DNA from: an uncultured Prevotellaceae bacterium | Lineage (GTDB): Bacteria; Bacteroidota; Bacteroidia; Bacteroidales; Bacteroidaceae | Assembly (NCBI GenBank): GCA_902782305.1 | Contig: CACZMV010000011.1 | Coordinates: 65,600-120,145, forward strand | Direction of reading: 5' to 3' | Length of the DNA stretch: 54,546 nt | Part shown: positions 35,749 to 44,001 of the stretch, piece by piece | Position numbering within the stretch: the first letter of the stretch is position 1 | Layout of the letters: each line of letters begins with the position of its first letter | Notes under the pieces: generated by a model | What the model was told of the DNA's origin: nothing | The model's input: the letters and a program-made list of their open reading frames with translations, nothing else | Databases searched by the model: none | Position numbers and translations under genes: made by a program

Positions 35749-37146
35749 ATGAAAAAGATATTATTATGTGCAGGACTGTTAGCCAGTCTGACAGTAAGTG
35801 CACAGACCAAGGATGGTGGCATTACGAAACAAATGCTGCAACAGATAGAGAAGCAGAATGCGCCAACAGCATCCGATCGTGCTTTGCGTAATGCACTGGC
35901 TGCCAACTCCATTGACGCGTTGGCCAAGAACCAGAAGAATGCAGGTGCTTTGGACACCTATTTTAATATAGAGACCAAGAAGCAGTCGATTACGAATCAG
36001 AAGTCGAGTGGACGTTGTTGGATGTTCAGTGGCATGAATGTGCTGCGTGCCAACTTTGCCAAGCGTACTGATTCGCTGAAGGTAACCTTCTCGCAAGATT
36101 ATCTGTTCTTCTATGACCAGCTGGAAAAGGCTAACCTGATGTTGCAGGGTGTTATCGACACTGGTAAGAAACCCATTGACGATCAGCGTGTTCAGTTCTT
36201 CTTCCATCATCCATTAAACGATGGTGGTACGTTCTGTGGTGTGGCCGACTTGACCGAGAAGTATGGTTTGGTTCCCACTGAAGTGCAACCCGAAACCTAT
36301 TCTGCAGAAAGCACCTCACGTATGTCGAGAATCATCTCGTCAAAGCTCCGCGAGCAGGGCTTGGAACTCCGTAAGATGGTAAACGAGGGTAAAAAAGCCA
36401 AGGATATTCTGCAGCGCAAGACAGAGATGCTGAGCGAGATTTACCACATGCTGGTCATCACTCTGGGCGAACCTGTGAAGGAGTTCACTTATGCTTTCCG
36501 CGATAAGAATGGTAAGGCACTGACCCCTGTGAAGACCTATACCCCTCAGTCGTTCTATCAGGAAGTGGTTGGCGAAAAGTTGAACGGAACATTTATCATG
36601 GTGATGAACGACCCACGTCGTGAGTATTACAAGACTTACGAGGTAGAGTATGATCGCCACACCTACGATGGTCATAACTGGAAATACCTGAATCTGCCAA
36701 TGGGGGATATCGAGCAGTTGGCTATTGCCTCGCTGAAGGATGGTCGTAAGCTGTATTCCAGCTACGATGTTGGCAAGCAATTGGACCGCAAGCGTGGCTA
36801 TGCTGATACCGAGAACTATGACTACGAGTCGTTGTTTGGCACCACCTTTGGCATGAATAAGGCTGAGCGCATTTCAACCTTCGATAGCGGCTCTACCCAC
36901 GCAATGACGCTGACAGCTGTCGATTTGGATGCCGATGGAAAACCCTTGAAGTGGAAGGTTGAGAACTCCTGGGGCTCAGATTCTGGCCATCAGGGATGCA
37001 TCATCATGACAGCCCGCTGGTTCCGTGAGTATATGTTCCGTTTGGTAGTGGACAAGAAGTACGTCTCTGAGAAACTGCTCAAAGACTACGATCAAAAGCC
37101 TATCATGGTAATGCCTGAGGATCCTTTGTTCCAGATGGACGAGTAA
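35749..37146 (+). CDS. pepC: Exported C1B cysteine peptidase (aminopeptidase C / bleomycin-hydrolase type)
   Basis: This 465-residue protein begins with a signal peptide ending SAQT (about residue 19), unlike cytosolic PepC. The papain-type triad is visible: Cys90 in SSGRCWMFSG, His384 in GSTHAMTLT and Asn406 in ENSWG. The bulky insertions between Cys and His are typical of the bleomycin-hydrolase branch. It would trim peptides in the periplasm or outside. It starts two bases after the M48 gene. The gene symbol reflects the family, not a proven orthologue. Confidence 0.85.
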   Translation: MKKILLCAGLLASLTVSAQTKDGGITKQMLQQIEKQNAPTASDRALRNALAANSIDALAKNQKNAGALDTYFNIETKKQSITNQKSSGRCWMFSGMNVLRANFAKRTDSLKVTFSQDYLFFYDQLEKANLMLQGVIDTGKKPIDDQRVQFFFHHPLNDGGTFCGVADLTEKYGLVPTEVQPETYSAESTSRMSRIISSKLREQGLELRKMVNEGKKAKDILQRKTEMLSEIYHMLVITLGEPVKEFTYAFRDKNGKALTPVKTYTPQSFYQEVVGEKLNGTFIMVMNDPRREYYKTYEVEYDRHTYDGHNWKYLNLPMGDIEQLAIASLKDGRKLYSSYDVGKQLDRKRGYADTENYDYESLFGTTFGMNKAERISTFDSGSTHAMTLTAVDLDADGKPLKWKVENSWGSDSGHQGCIIMTARWFREYMFRLVVDKKYVSEKLLKDYDQKPIMVMPEDPLFQMDE

Positions 37147-37190
37147 AAGTAACAAAAATATGCCACAAACGCAAAATTTCTTTCAAATTG

Positions 37191-37222
37191 TTTGGTGAAT
37201 TCGCAGAAAAGTAATACTTTTG
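37191..37222 (+). promoter_or_regulatory. Promoter of the Phe/Tyr biosynthesis operon
   Basis: TTTG (37191-37194), 20 bases and TACTTTTG (37215-37222) fit the Bacteroidota consensus. Transcription would start near 37229, about 20 bases before the leader peptide ATG. Confidence 0.75.
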
Positions 37223-37249
37223 CAGGCGATAAACAAAAATATCAAGACA

Positions 37250-37327
37250 ATGAACATGTTGAATGCTTACTTTTACGGCTTTTATTTTTACTTTGCAGCA
37301 ACCTGTGAAGCGGAAGGCCGTATGTAA
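37250..37327 (+). CDS. Phe/Tyr-rich leader peptide of an attenuator
   Basis: The frame has 25 codons with ATG at 37250 and TAA at 37325-37327. Codons 7-15 read YFYGFYFYF (37268-37294), four Tyr and four Phe in nine residues. It lies directly upstream of genes for Phe and Tyr synthesis and just 5' of the antiterminator arm at 37303-37313. Its role would be to report the supply of charged tRNA-Phe and tRNA-Tyr by ribosome stalling. The frame carries no other recognisable function. Confidence 0.85.
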   Translation: MNMLNAYFYGFYFYFAATCEAEGRM

Positions 37328-37397
37328 GAATAAACAATGAAAGAATAAAAAGAAATACAGTCCCGCTTCACAGCAAAGTGAAAGCGGGATTTTTATT
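37303..37397 (+). terminator. Phe/Tyr attenuator: antiterminator arm and intrinsic terminator
   Basis: The terminator stem is CCCGCTTCAC (37362-37371), loop AGCAAA, GTG-A-AAGCGGG (37378-37388), followed by ATTTTTATT. An upstream arm, CTGTGAAGCGG (37303-37313), is perfectly complementary over 11 bases to CCGCTTCACAG (37363-37373) and would disrupt the terminator. A ribosome stalled at the Phe/Tyr codons leaves the arm free (read-through). A ribosome that reaches the stop codon covers it (termination). Confidence 0.85.
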
Positions 37398-37403
37398 AGG
37401 AAT

Positions 37404-38246
37404 ATGAAGAGAATAGCTATACAAGGACTGATAGGATCGTTCCACGACATTGCAGCACATCTGTATTTCGAAGGCGAGCAAATACAGCTTATCTGCTGTG
37501 CCACGTTTGAAGAGGTGTTCGCGCAGATTAAGCAGGACCCCACCGTGATTGGCATGACAGCCATTGAGAACACCATTGCAGGTTCATTGTTACATAACTA
37601 CGAATTGCTGCGCGAGTCGGGAACTACCATCGTTGGCGAGCATAAACTGCACATCTCGCACTGCATCTGCTGTCTGCCCGATGACGATTGGAATACCATC
37701 ACTGAGGTACATTCCCATCCGGTTGCCCTGATGCAGTGTCGTCAGTTTCTGGCTCAACATCCACAACTGAAGAATGTGGAAGCAGAAGACACTGCAGGAG
37801 CAGCCAAGATGATTAGCGAGGAACGTCGTGAGCATTGGGCAGCCATCTGCAGTTCTGATGCTGCTAAGCTCTATGGCATGAAGATTCTGGAAGACCATAT
37901 CGAGGACAATAAACATAACTTTACCCGTTTCCTCGTGGTTTCCAATCCCAACAAGGCTGATATGCTACGTCCGCTGACAGAGGCTAACAAGGCCAGCATC
38001 GTGTTCTCGTTGCCTCACGAAGAAGGCTCACTCAGTCATGTACTGGCTATCCTCTCGTTCTACAAGATTAACCTGACGAAGATTCAGTCGTTGCCCATCA
38101 TCGGACGCGAATGGGAATATCTGTTCTATGTCGATTTGATGTATGACGACCTGACGCGCTATCGTCAGTCTATTGATGCAATTATCCCATTGACCAAGGA
38201 TTTTAAGATATTGGGAGAATATAAGGACGGTCGACAGACAAATTAA
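37404..38246 (+). CDS. pheA: Prephenate dehydratase
   Basis: This 280-residue enzyme converts prephenate to phenylpyruvate. The catalytic domain shows AIQGLIGSFHD, TAIENTIAGS and the TRF motif (Thr174-Arg175-Phe176). A C-terminal ACT domain starts near residue 194 (KASIVFSLPHEEGSLSHVL). The ACT feedback motif, normally GALxxxL and ESRP, here reads GSL and QSLP (228-231), so Phe inhibition may be weakened. It is the first gene after the attenuator and no chorismate mutase is fused to it; that activity is on the DAHP synthase. Confidence 0.9.
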   Translation: MKRIAIQGLIGSFHDIAAHLYFEGEQIQLICCATFEEVFAQIKQDPTVIGMTAIENTIAGSLLHNYELLRESGTTIVGEHKLHISHCICCLPDDDWNTITEVHSHPVALMQCRQFLAQHPQLKNVEAEDTAGAAKMISEERREHWAAICSSDAAKLYGMKILEDHIEDNKHNFTRFLVVSNPNKADMLRPLTEANKASIVFSLPHEEGSLSHVLAILSFYKINLTKIQSLPIIGREWEYLFYVDLMYDDLTRYRQSIDAIIPLTKDFKILGEYKDGRQTN

Positions 38247-38289
38247 GGTAATCATAAAGACCAAAATTCAAAGTTCAAAGTTAAAAAAT

Positions 38290-39450
38290 ATGATACAACC
38301 AGCAGAGAGATTAAGTTTAGTACAGGAGTACTATTTCAGTCGCAAGTTGAAAGAAGTGGCACAGCTTAATGCCGAGGGCAAGGATATTATCTCATTGGCC
38401 ATCGGAAGTCCCGATATGCCCCCTTCGCCACAAACCATTGATAAGTTGTGCGAGGTGGCCCGTCAGCCTAATGCTCATGGTTATCAGCCTACTCAGGGCA
38501 CTCCTGAGTTGCGCGAGGCTATGGCAGGCTTTTACAAGCGCTGGTATGATGTCGATTTGGATGCCAAGAGCGAGGTGTTGCCTCTGATTGGTTCCAAGGA
38601 AGGCATCCTGCATGTAACACTGGCTTTCGTCAATCCTGGCGACAGCGTATTAGTGCCCAATCCTGGCTATCCTACCTACACCTCTTTGTCAAAAATTTTA
38701 GGTGCTAATATTGTGAACTACGACCTGCGCGAGGACAATGGTTGGCAACCCGATTTTGACCAGCTGGAGAAGATGGATTTGTCGCGAGTGAAGTTGATGT
38801 GGACGAATTATCCTAATATGCCTACAGGAGGAAGAGCCCAAAGAGCTACCTACGAGCGTTTGGTGCAGTTTGCCAAGGAACATAATATTGTCGTAGTCAA
38901 CGACAACCCTTACAGCTTTATTCTCAGCAATGAACATCTGAGCATTCTCCAGATTCCAGGTGCCAAGGACAGCTGCATTGAGTTCAATTCAATGTCCAAG
39001 TCGCACAACATGCCTGGTTGGCGTGTAGGTCTTTGTGCCTCGAATCCTCAGTTCATTCAGTGGATTCTGAAGGTACAGTCTAACATTGAGAGTGGTACCT
39101 TCCGTGGCATCCAACTGGCTGCTGCTGAGGCCTATAAGAACGATGAGGCATGGCATCGTGAGTTCAATATCAATACCTATGCCCGTCGTCGTCAGTGGGC
39201 TGAGAAGATTATGGATGTCTTAGGGTGCACCTATGATAAGAATCAAGAGGGCATGTTCCTTTGGGGCAAGATTCCTGATAGCATCCAGAATGTGGAAGAT
39301 CTGACGGAACGGGTGTTGCACGAAGCCCGTGTCTTCATCACCCCCGGCTTCATCTTTGGCTCGAATGGCGAGCGCTATATCCGCATCTCCCTTTGTGCTA
39401 AGGAGGATAAAATACAGGAGGCGCTAAGGCGGATTAAGAATTTAAAATAA
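38290..39450 (+). CDS. Class I/II aminotransferase, probable aromatic amino-acid aminotransferase
   Basis: This 386-residue PLP enzyme resembles LL-diaminopimelate and aspartate aminotransferases: PNPGYPTYTS, NDNPYSF, Schiff-base Lys237 in SMSKSHNMPGWRVG and YIRISLC. Its place between pheA and the DAHP synthase gene suggests that it makes Phe and Tyr from phenylpyruvate and 4-hydroxyphenylpyruvate, though a broader specificity is possible. A 43-base gap without structure separates it from pheA. Confidence 0.85.
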   Translation: MIQPAERLSLVQEYYFSRKLKEVAQLNAEGKDIISLAIGSPDMPPSPQTIDKLCEVARQPNAHGYQPTQGTPELREAMAGFYKRWYDVDLDAKSEVLPLIGSKEGILHVTLAFVNPGDSVLVPNPGYPTYTSLSKILGANIVNYDLREDNGWQPDFDQLEKMDLSRVKLMWTNYPNMPTGGRAQRATYERLVQFAKEHNIVVVNDNPYSFILSNEHLSILQIPGAKDSCIEFNSMSKSHNMPGWRVGLCASNPQFIQWILKVQSNIESGTFRGIQLAAAEAYKNDEAWHREFNINTYARRRQWAEKIMDVLGCTYDKNQEGMFLWGKIPDSIQNVEDLTERVLHEARVFITPGFIFGSNGERYIRISLCAKEDKIQEALRRIKNLK

Positions 39451-39452
39451 AT

Positions 39453-39538
39453 GAAAGAAATTATGGGAAATTATGGTTAATTATGCTGCGCTCATATTGG
39501 AGTATAAAAATTTCCCCCAATTTCCCATCATTTCTTTC
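39453..39538 (+). repeat. Long inverted repeat between aminotransferase and DAHP synthase genes
   Basis: The arms GAAAGAAATTATGGGAAATT (39453-39472) and 39519-39538 are reverse complements with one mismatch in 20, separated by 46 bases. No T tract follows. In RNA it would form a strong intercistronic hairpin that could stabilise or process the message. Confidence 0.7.
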
Positions 39539-39569
39539 TAAACATAAAAAATTGATAATAACTAACAAT

Positions 39570-40634
39570 ATGGAACTGGAACTTCAACCGTTGAATTTAC
39601 CGAGTGACAACGAACGCCCCTTCGTCATTGCAGGTCCCTGCAGTGCTGAGACTGAGGAGCAAGTGATGAATACAGCGCGCCAGCTGGCTATGAAAGGCTG
39701 TCATAACTTCCGTGCTGGTGTGTGGAAGCCTCGTACCAAGCCAGGAGGCTTCGAGGGTAATGGCGAGAAAGCCCTTCCCTGGATGAAGCAGGTAAAGGAC
39801 GAAACCCACATGCTGATTTCCACTGAGGTGGCTACACCTGAACATGTAGAGTTGGCCTTGAAGTACGATATGGACATCCTGTGGATTGGTGCTCGCACTA
39901 CTGCCAACCCCTTTGCCATGCAGGCTTTGGCTGATGCTTTGAAGGGGGTTGATGTGCCTGTATTCGTCAAGAATCCTGTCAACCCAGATCTCGAGCTCTG
40001 GATTGGTGCTATGGAGCGCCTGAACCAAGCAGGTGTGAAGCGTTTGGGAGCTATCCATCGTGGCTTCTCCAGCTTCGAGCAGAAGATATACCGCAATGCT
40101 CCTATGTGGCAGATTCCCATCGAGTTGCATCGCCGCATTCCTGAACTGCCCATCATCTGCGACCCCTCCCACATTGGTGGACGTCGTGAACTGATTGCTC
40201 CTTTGTGTCAGCAGGCTATGGACCTTGGTTTCGATGGCTTGATTGTTGAGAGTCACTGCGATCCTGACAAGGCGTGGAGCGATGCCAAGCAGCAGGTTAC
40301 CCCCGATGTTCTCGACTACATCCTCTCGCTGTTGGTTATCCGCGACGAGCATGTCACTACCGAAGGCATCCAGCAGTTGCGCAAACAGATTGATGAGTTA
40401 GACAACCAGCTGATGGAGTTGCTGGCTAAGCGCATGGAGGTTTGTCGCGAGATTGGTCATTACAAGAAGGAACACAACATGACCGTTCTTCAGGCCTCGC
40501 GCTACAACGAGATTCTGGAGAAACGTGGTGTGCAGGGGTCCCTCACGGGCATGGCTCCTGAGTTTGTCGCCAAGGTTTTCGAGAGCATTCACGAAGAGTC
40601 TGTTCGCCAGCAAATTGAAATCGTCAATAAGTAA
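39570..40634 (+). CDS. Bifunctional DAHP synthase / chorismate mutase (type II, AroQ)
   Basis: This 354-residue fusion has a DAHP synthase domain at 1-260 (VIAGPCSAE at 19-27, KPRTKPGGFEG, EVATPEH, VKNPVNPD, RGFSSFE, CDPSHIGGRRE, ESHCDP). An AroQ chorismate mutase domain follows from about 267 (IQQLRKQIDELDNQLMELLAKRMEV). It catalyses the entry step of the shikimate pathway and the branch step to prephenate. The Prevotella nigrescens enzyme of this layout is inhibited by prephenate (from memory). ATG 39570 is chosen; the open frame upstream to 39483 is not coding-like. Confidence 0.92.
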   Translation: MELELQPLNLPSDNERPFVIAGPCSAETEEQVMNTARQLAMKGCHNFRAGVWKPRTKPGGFEGNGEKALPWMKQVKDETHMLISTEVATPEHVELALKYDMDILWIGARTTANPFAMQALADALKGVDVPVFVKNPVNPDLELWIGAMERLNQAGVKRLGAIHRGFSSFEQKIYRNAPMWQIPIELHRRIPELPIICDPSHIGGRRELIAPLCQQAMDLGFDGLIVESHCDPDKAWSDAKQQVTPDVLDYILSLLVIRDEHVTTEGIQQLRKQIDELDNQLMELLAKRMEVCREIGHYKKEHNMTVLQASRYNEILEKRGVQGSLTGMAPEFVAKVFESIHEESVRQQIEIVNK

Positions 40635-40780
40635 TTTACAATTTTACAATTTACTATTTACAATTGATTGATGAATTTGGATATTTGGTCATTTGGCTAC
40701 AGACCGACAATAAAATTGAAAAATCAGAAAATTGAGAAATAAATGGTAAATTGTAAATTGTCCAATTGTAAATAGAAAAT
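40635..40780. repeat. AT-rich spacer with repeated inverted TTTACAATT motifs
   Basis: Several TTTACAATT units near 40637-40665 face AATTGTAAA units near 40745-40772, so the ends of this spacer can pair. The pattern resembles the AT-rich intergenic filler seen at 370-410. No gene is visible. It lies inside the operon between the DAHP synthase gene and tyrA. Confidence 0.5.
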
Positions 40781-41575
40781 ATGAAAATACTAGTATTAGG
40801 TGCAGGCAAGATGGGCTCGTTCTTCATCGACCTGCTGAGCTTTGACCACGAAGTGGCTGTCTATGAGCGCGACGCCAAGCGCATGCGCTTCACCTATAAT
40901 TGTCAGCGCTTCACCACCTTCGACGAAATCAAGGAGTTCAAACCCGAGTTGCTCATCAATGCTGTCACGCTGAAATACACCATCCCTGTGTTCGAACAGG
41001 TCATGCCTTACCTGCCCAAGGACTGCATCATCAGCGATATTGCCAGCGTGAAGACCGACCTCAAGGAGTTCTACGAAAAGTCGGGTCGCCGCTATGTTTC
41101 TACGCACCCCATGTTCGGTCCTACCTTTGCCAATCTGCAACAGCTCTCTGAAGAAAACGCCATCATCATCAGCGAGGGCGATTATATGGGTCGTATTTTC
41201 TTCAAGGACCTCTACCAGAAGCTGGGCTTGAACATCTACGAATACACCTTCGAGGAGCACGATAAGACGGTGGCTTACTCATTGAGTATTCCCTTCGTCT
41301 CCACCTTCGTCTTTGCTGCTGTCATGAAGCATCAGGACGCCCCTGGTACCACCTTCAAGCGCCACATGCGCATTGCCAAGGGTGTGTTGAATGAAGACGA
41401 CTATCTGTTGCAGGAAATTCTTTTCAACCCCTACACCCACGACCAAGTGGCTCAGATTCGTACGGAGTTGAAAGAACTATTGGAAATCATCGACAACAAA
41501 GATGCCGACGGCATGAAAGGCTATCTCACGAAGATACGCAATAATGTCAAGCGCGACATCGAAATCAAGAAGTGA
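40781..41575 (+). CDS. tyrA: Prephenate dehydrogenase
   Basis: This 264-residue NAD(P)-dependent enzyme oxidatively decarboxylates prephenate to 4-hydroxyphenylpyruvate. Visible features are LGAGKMGSFF (Rossmann, 6-15), DIASVKTDL and STHPMFGPTFAN. No fused ACT or chorismate mutase domain is present. It completes the Phe/Tyr operon. Its 3' end overlaps the convergent symporter gene by 11 bases. Confidence 0.88.
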   Translation: MKILVLGAGKMGSFFIDLLSFDHEVAVYERDAKRMRFTYNCQRFTTFDEIKEFKPELLINAVTLKYTIPVFEQVMPYLPKDCIISDIASVKTDLKEFYEKSGRRYVSTHPMFGPTFANLQQLSEENAIIISEGDYMGRIFFKDLYQKLGLNIYEYTFEEHDKTVAYSLSIPFVSTFVFAAVMKHQDAPGTTFKRHMRIAKGVLNEDDYLLQEILFNPYTHDQVAQIRTELKELLEIIDNKDADGMKGYLTKIRNNVKRDIEIKK

Positions 41576-42758
41576 TTTCAATGTCACGTTCATCGTGGTC
41601 AACAATCGCTGCAACGCAGGAGTCTGACCATACATTTTCAGCGGTCTCAATCATATCGATAATGGTGTAGATAGGTAGTATTACACCTAAGATTGCTATG
41701 GGAGCGCCAATGCCAGACATCAATGAGAGTGTGAGGAAATAGCAACCCATTGGGACACCTGCATTTCCTACAGCTGAAATAACGGAAATAAATGTCCATG
41801 AGAGAATGGTAATCCATGTAATGGGTATTCCTCCGTTCTGCATCACAAAGAGTGAGGTAACGAGGATAAAAGCTGCACAGCCATTCATGTTGATGGTGGT
41901 ACAGATAGGTAGCACAAAGCGTGCTACCTTTTTTTGTATTCCCAAACGTCTTTCTGCAGACTGCATCGTGACGGGTAGGGTAGCAGCACTGCTCTTGGTA
42001 AATAATGCCATTAGCACGGCAGGCATCATCTTGTTTAGCACATGAATAGGGTTAAGTCCTCTTGCCAATAGGAATAATGGTAGTACGACGAAAAATTGAA
42101 TAGCATTACCACCTAACACCACTAGAACATATTTCCCAATGGAATCAGCAATAACACCAGCAGACAATTGGGCTGAAAGTTGAGCAGAGAAAGCTATAAT
42201 ACCCAAGGGTAATGCCCAAATGAGTCCGTGGATAAGCAGAAAGAGGAGGTCTTGAAGTCCTAGAAGACCTTTCACAACAACAGCCTTGTTTTCTGATTCA
42301 GGTAGTTTAGATAGCCCGAATCCAATGGCAAAAGCCAATAGTAGCAGGGAGAGAATATTTCCCTCAAGGAATGGCTTGACAATGTTGTTAGGGATAATAC
42401 TTACAATATGGTCGAAGTAGGAGGTCTCAGGGGTAACAGTTGAAACCTCTGATGTAAGGGTTGGCAGATTTCCTGGTGCTATCAGCGTGTAGAGGATCGC
42501 TCCCACTATTGCAGCAGAAAAAGTAGTTAGCAAGGTGTAGGTAAGTGTTCGGGCAAATATCTTTCCAGAACCTTTCGTTCCGAAGGTCGAAAAGGTTGTA
42601 ATGACTGCTAGTACGATGGTGGGAATAGCTAACAACTGAAACAGTCTGGTATAGACGATAGCCAAAAATTCCATCAATGCATTGAGCCAATCAAGTCCAA
42701 GCACTCCCAATACAGCACCCACTACGAGTGCGCCAATCCATATCAATGTTCTTTTCAT
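41565..42758 (-). CDS. Dicarboxylate/amino acid:cation symporter (DAACS/GltP family)
   Basis: This 397-residue membrane protein has the DAACS hallmarks: a serine-rich re-entrant loop TKSSAATLPVTM, TTINMNGCAAF (the NMDGT-like region, here NMNGC) and VGNAGVPMG. It would import glutamate, aspartate, serine or dicarboxylates with Na+ or H+. ATG 42758 is chosen because the promoter -7 element ends only five bases upstream, which rules out the open frame back to 42794. The mRNA may be nearly leaderless. Confidence 0.85.
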   Translation of the reverse strand: MKRTLIWIGALVVGAVLGVLGLDWLNALMEFLAIVYTRLFQLLAIPTIVLAVITTFSTFGTKGSGKIFARTLTYTLLTTFSAAIVGAILYTLIAPGNLPTLTSEVSTVTPETSYFDHIVSIIPNNIVKPFLEGNILSLLLLAFAIGFGLSKLPESENKAVVVKGLLGLQDLLFLLIHGLIWALPLGIIAFSAQLSAQLSAGVIADSIGKYVLVVLGGNAIQFFVVLPLFLLARGLNPIHVLNKMMPAVLMALFTKSSAATLPVTMQSAERRLGIQKKVARFVLPICTTINMNGCAAFILVTSLFVMQNGGIPITWITILSWTFISVISAVGNAGVPMGCYFLTLSLMSGIGAPIAILGVILPIYTIIDMIETAENVWSDSCVAAIVDHDERDIEITS

Positions 42759-42763
42759 TGCTG

Positions 42764-42795
42764 CAAAATTACGAATAAGTGAGTGAAAAACCAAA
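42764..42795 (-). promoter_or_regulatory. Promoter of the symporter gene
   Basis: On the minus strand TTTG (42792-42795), 20 bases and TAATTTTG (42764-42771) match the consensus exactly. The start codon follows five bases after the -7 element. Confidence 0.7.
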
Positions 42796-42800
42796 TTATT

Positions 42801-42842
42801 TTAAAAATTCGGGCGCAAAGCCATTAAAACTTTGCAACCCGA
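42801..42842 (-). terminator. Intrinsic terminator of the binding protein - SusCD - UroD operon
   Basis: On the minus strand the stem TCGGG-TT-GCAAAG, loop TTTTAATGG, CTTTGC-G-CCCGA is followed by ATTTTTAA. It lies 24 bases after the UroD-like stop codon. Confidence 0.75.
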
Positions 42843-42865
42843 ACAAGGAAAAAATTGAGCAAATA

Positions 42866-43945
42866 TTATTTCCTATGTGTCTGTCTCCATGTGTGGATAT
42901 AGTCTACTAACTTTCGAAGTGTCTCCTGATCAACATCATTGAATACTGAATCATCTGCACCAAAGATGAAGTTGGCAGGAGCATTCTTCAATATCTCGTC
43001 TACCTCGGCTTTCAGTTCTGCGAGATTACCCTCTTTGAGCGCCTGACTGCGATTATTCAGTCCACCCAATACAGGACGATGGAAGAGTTTGCTGATGTCA
43101 GCCAGACTGATGCTCTTGTCCTTCCAGTTGTGGAGTGGTGGGTTGATGACGCTGCCAGGATAGTCAAGATAATCGTTGAAAGTCTCTGGTGTAAAGTGAC
43201 CGCCACTTTCGCAAATGTGTAGAATGTTGAAAGGAGCAATCTCTGCAGCAACATCACTTAATTGGCGATCATAGGGCTTGATGATTTTGTTGAAAACATC
43301 GCCGCCAAACTCCTCCAAGTCATCACCCTGGCTGGAGATATAGAATCCGTCGGCACCAGCCTTGCGAGCCTCACGGATATAGTATATCAGACTCTTGGTG
43401 ACAGCCTCGAGCGCTGGCTTGATGGCTTTGGGATCTTGTTTAATCAGTTCTACGAAGTGACGACGTCCTTCCCTGTCGCTGGAGAGTTGGGAGCCCGCAG
43501 TTTGGATAAGTACACGCAAAGGCGAGAATACTGTTGGAATAATCAGGGCTTCACTGCCTAATTCGTGTTTCAGCTGACGAATCACATTGAGTTGTTCCTC
43601 CCATGTCTCAGGAGCAAACGACTTGATTTTCTTCCAATCCTTTGTGCTGTTGACAGCCTGTATTTCCGGGAAGTATTCGTATTTCACGTTGACAAAGTCA
43701 ACATGAGTTGTCTTGTACCAGTCAATATGTGACTGAACAGCTTTCTGTCCCGTTTTATCAGGGAAATGGATGTTGAAGAACACGGGCACGTAGTCGTTGG
43801 CACGACTCTGGTCCAATACTTGCCACAGCAGTTCACGCTTGTTATAATCGTTTGCGGTCTGTGCAACACTCTGAGTGGCTGATATAGATGCAACGGCTGC
43901 GATGAGCAGGGTGTTGCGGAAGATATTTTTCACTTGCTTTTTCAT
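42866..43945 (-). CDS. Exported uroporphyrinogen-decarboxylase-fold protein
   Basis: This 359-residue protein has a signal peptide (about 1-28, ending SVAQT) followed by a UroD-type TIM barrel: VPVFFNIHFPDKTG, DGFYISSQGDD, HICESGGHFTPE and FGADDS near the end. True UroD is cytosolic. The wider family includes corrinoid-dependent methyltransferases and relatives of cobalamin-independent methionine synthase. It is the last gene of the SusCD operon, so it presumably acts in the periplasm on what SusCD imports. ATG 43945 opens the signal peptide; the upstream Lys-rich frame is not real. The substrate is unknown. Confidence 0.75.
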   Translation of the reverse strand: MKKQVKNIFRNTLLIAAVASISATQSVAQTANDYNKRELLWQVLDQSRANDYVPVFFNIHFPDKTGQKAVQSHIDWYKTTHVDFVNVKYEYFPEIQAVNSTKDWKKIKSFAPETWEEQLNVIRQLKHELGSEALIIPTVFSPLRVLIQTAGSQLSSDREGRRHFVELIKQDPKAIKPALEAVTKSLIYYIREARKAGADGFYISSQGDDLEEFGGDVFNKIIKPYDRQLSDVAAEIAPFNILHICESGGHFTPETFNDYLDYPGSVINPPLHNWKDKSISLADISKLFHRPVLGGLNNRSQALKEGNLAELKAEVDEILKNAPANFIFGADDSVFNDVDQETLRKLVDYIHTWRQTHRK

Positions 43946-44001
43946 AATCGTTATTTTTTTTGTTTTTACCTTTTTGCTTTTTACCGTTTTTGTTTTTATT
44001 T

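Noticed and set aside
39597-40352. Long open frame on the minus strand opposite the DAHP synthase gene
   Set aside because: It is a shadow of a certain gene, without a ribosome site or recognisable domain.
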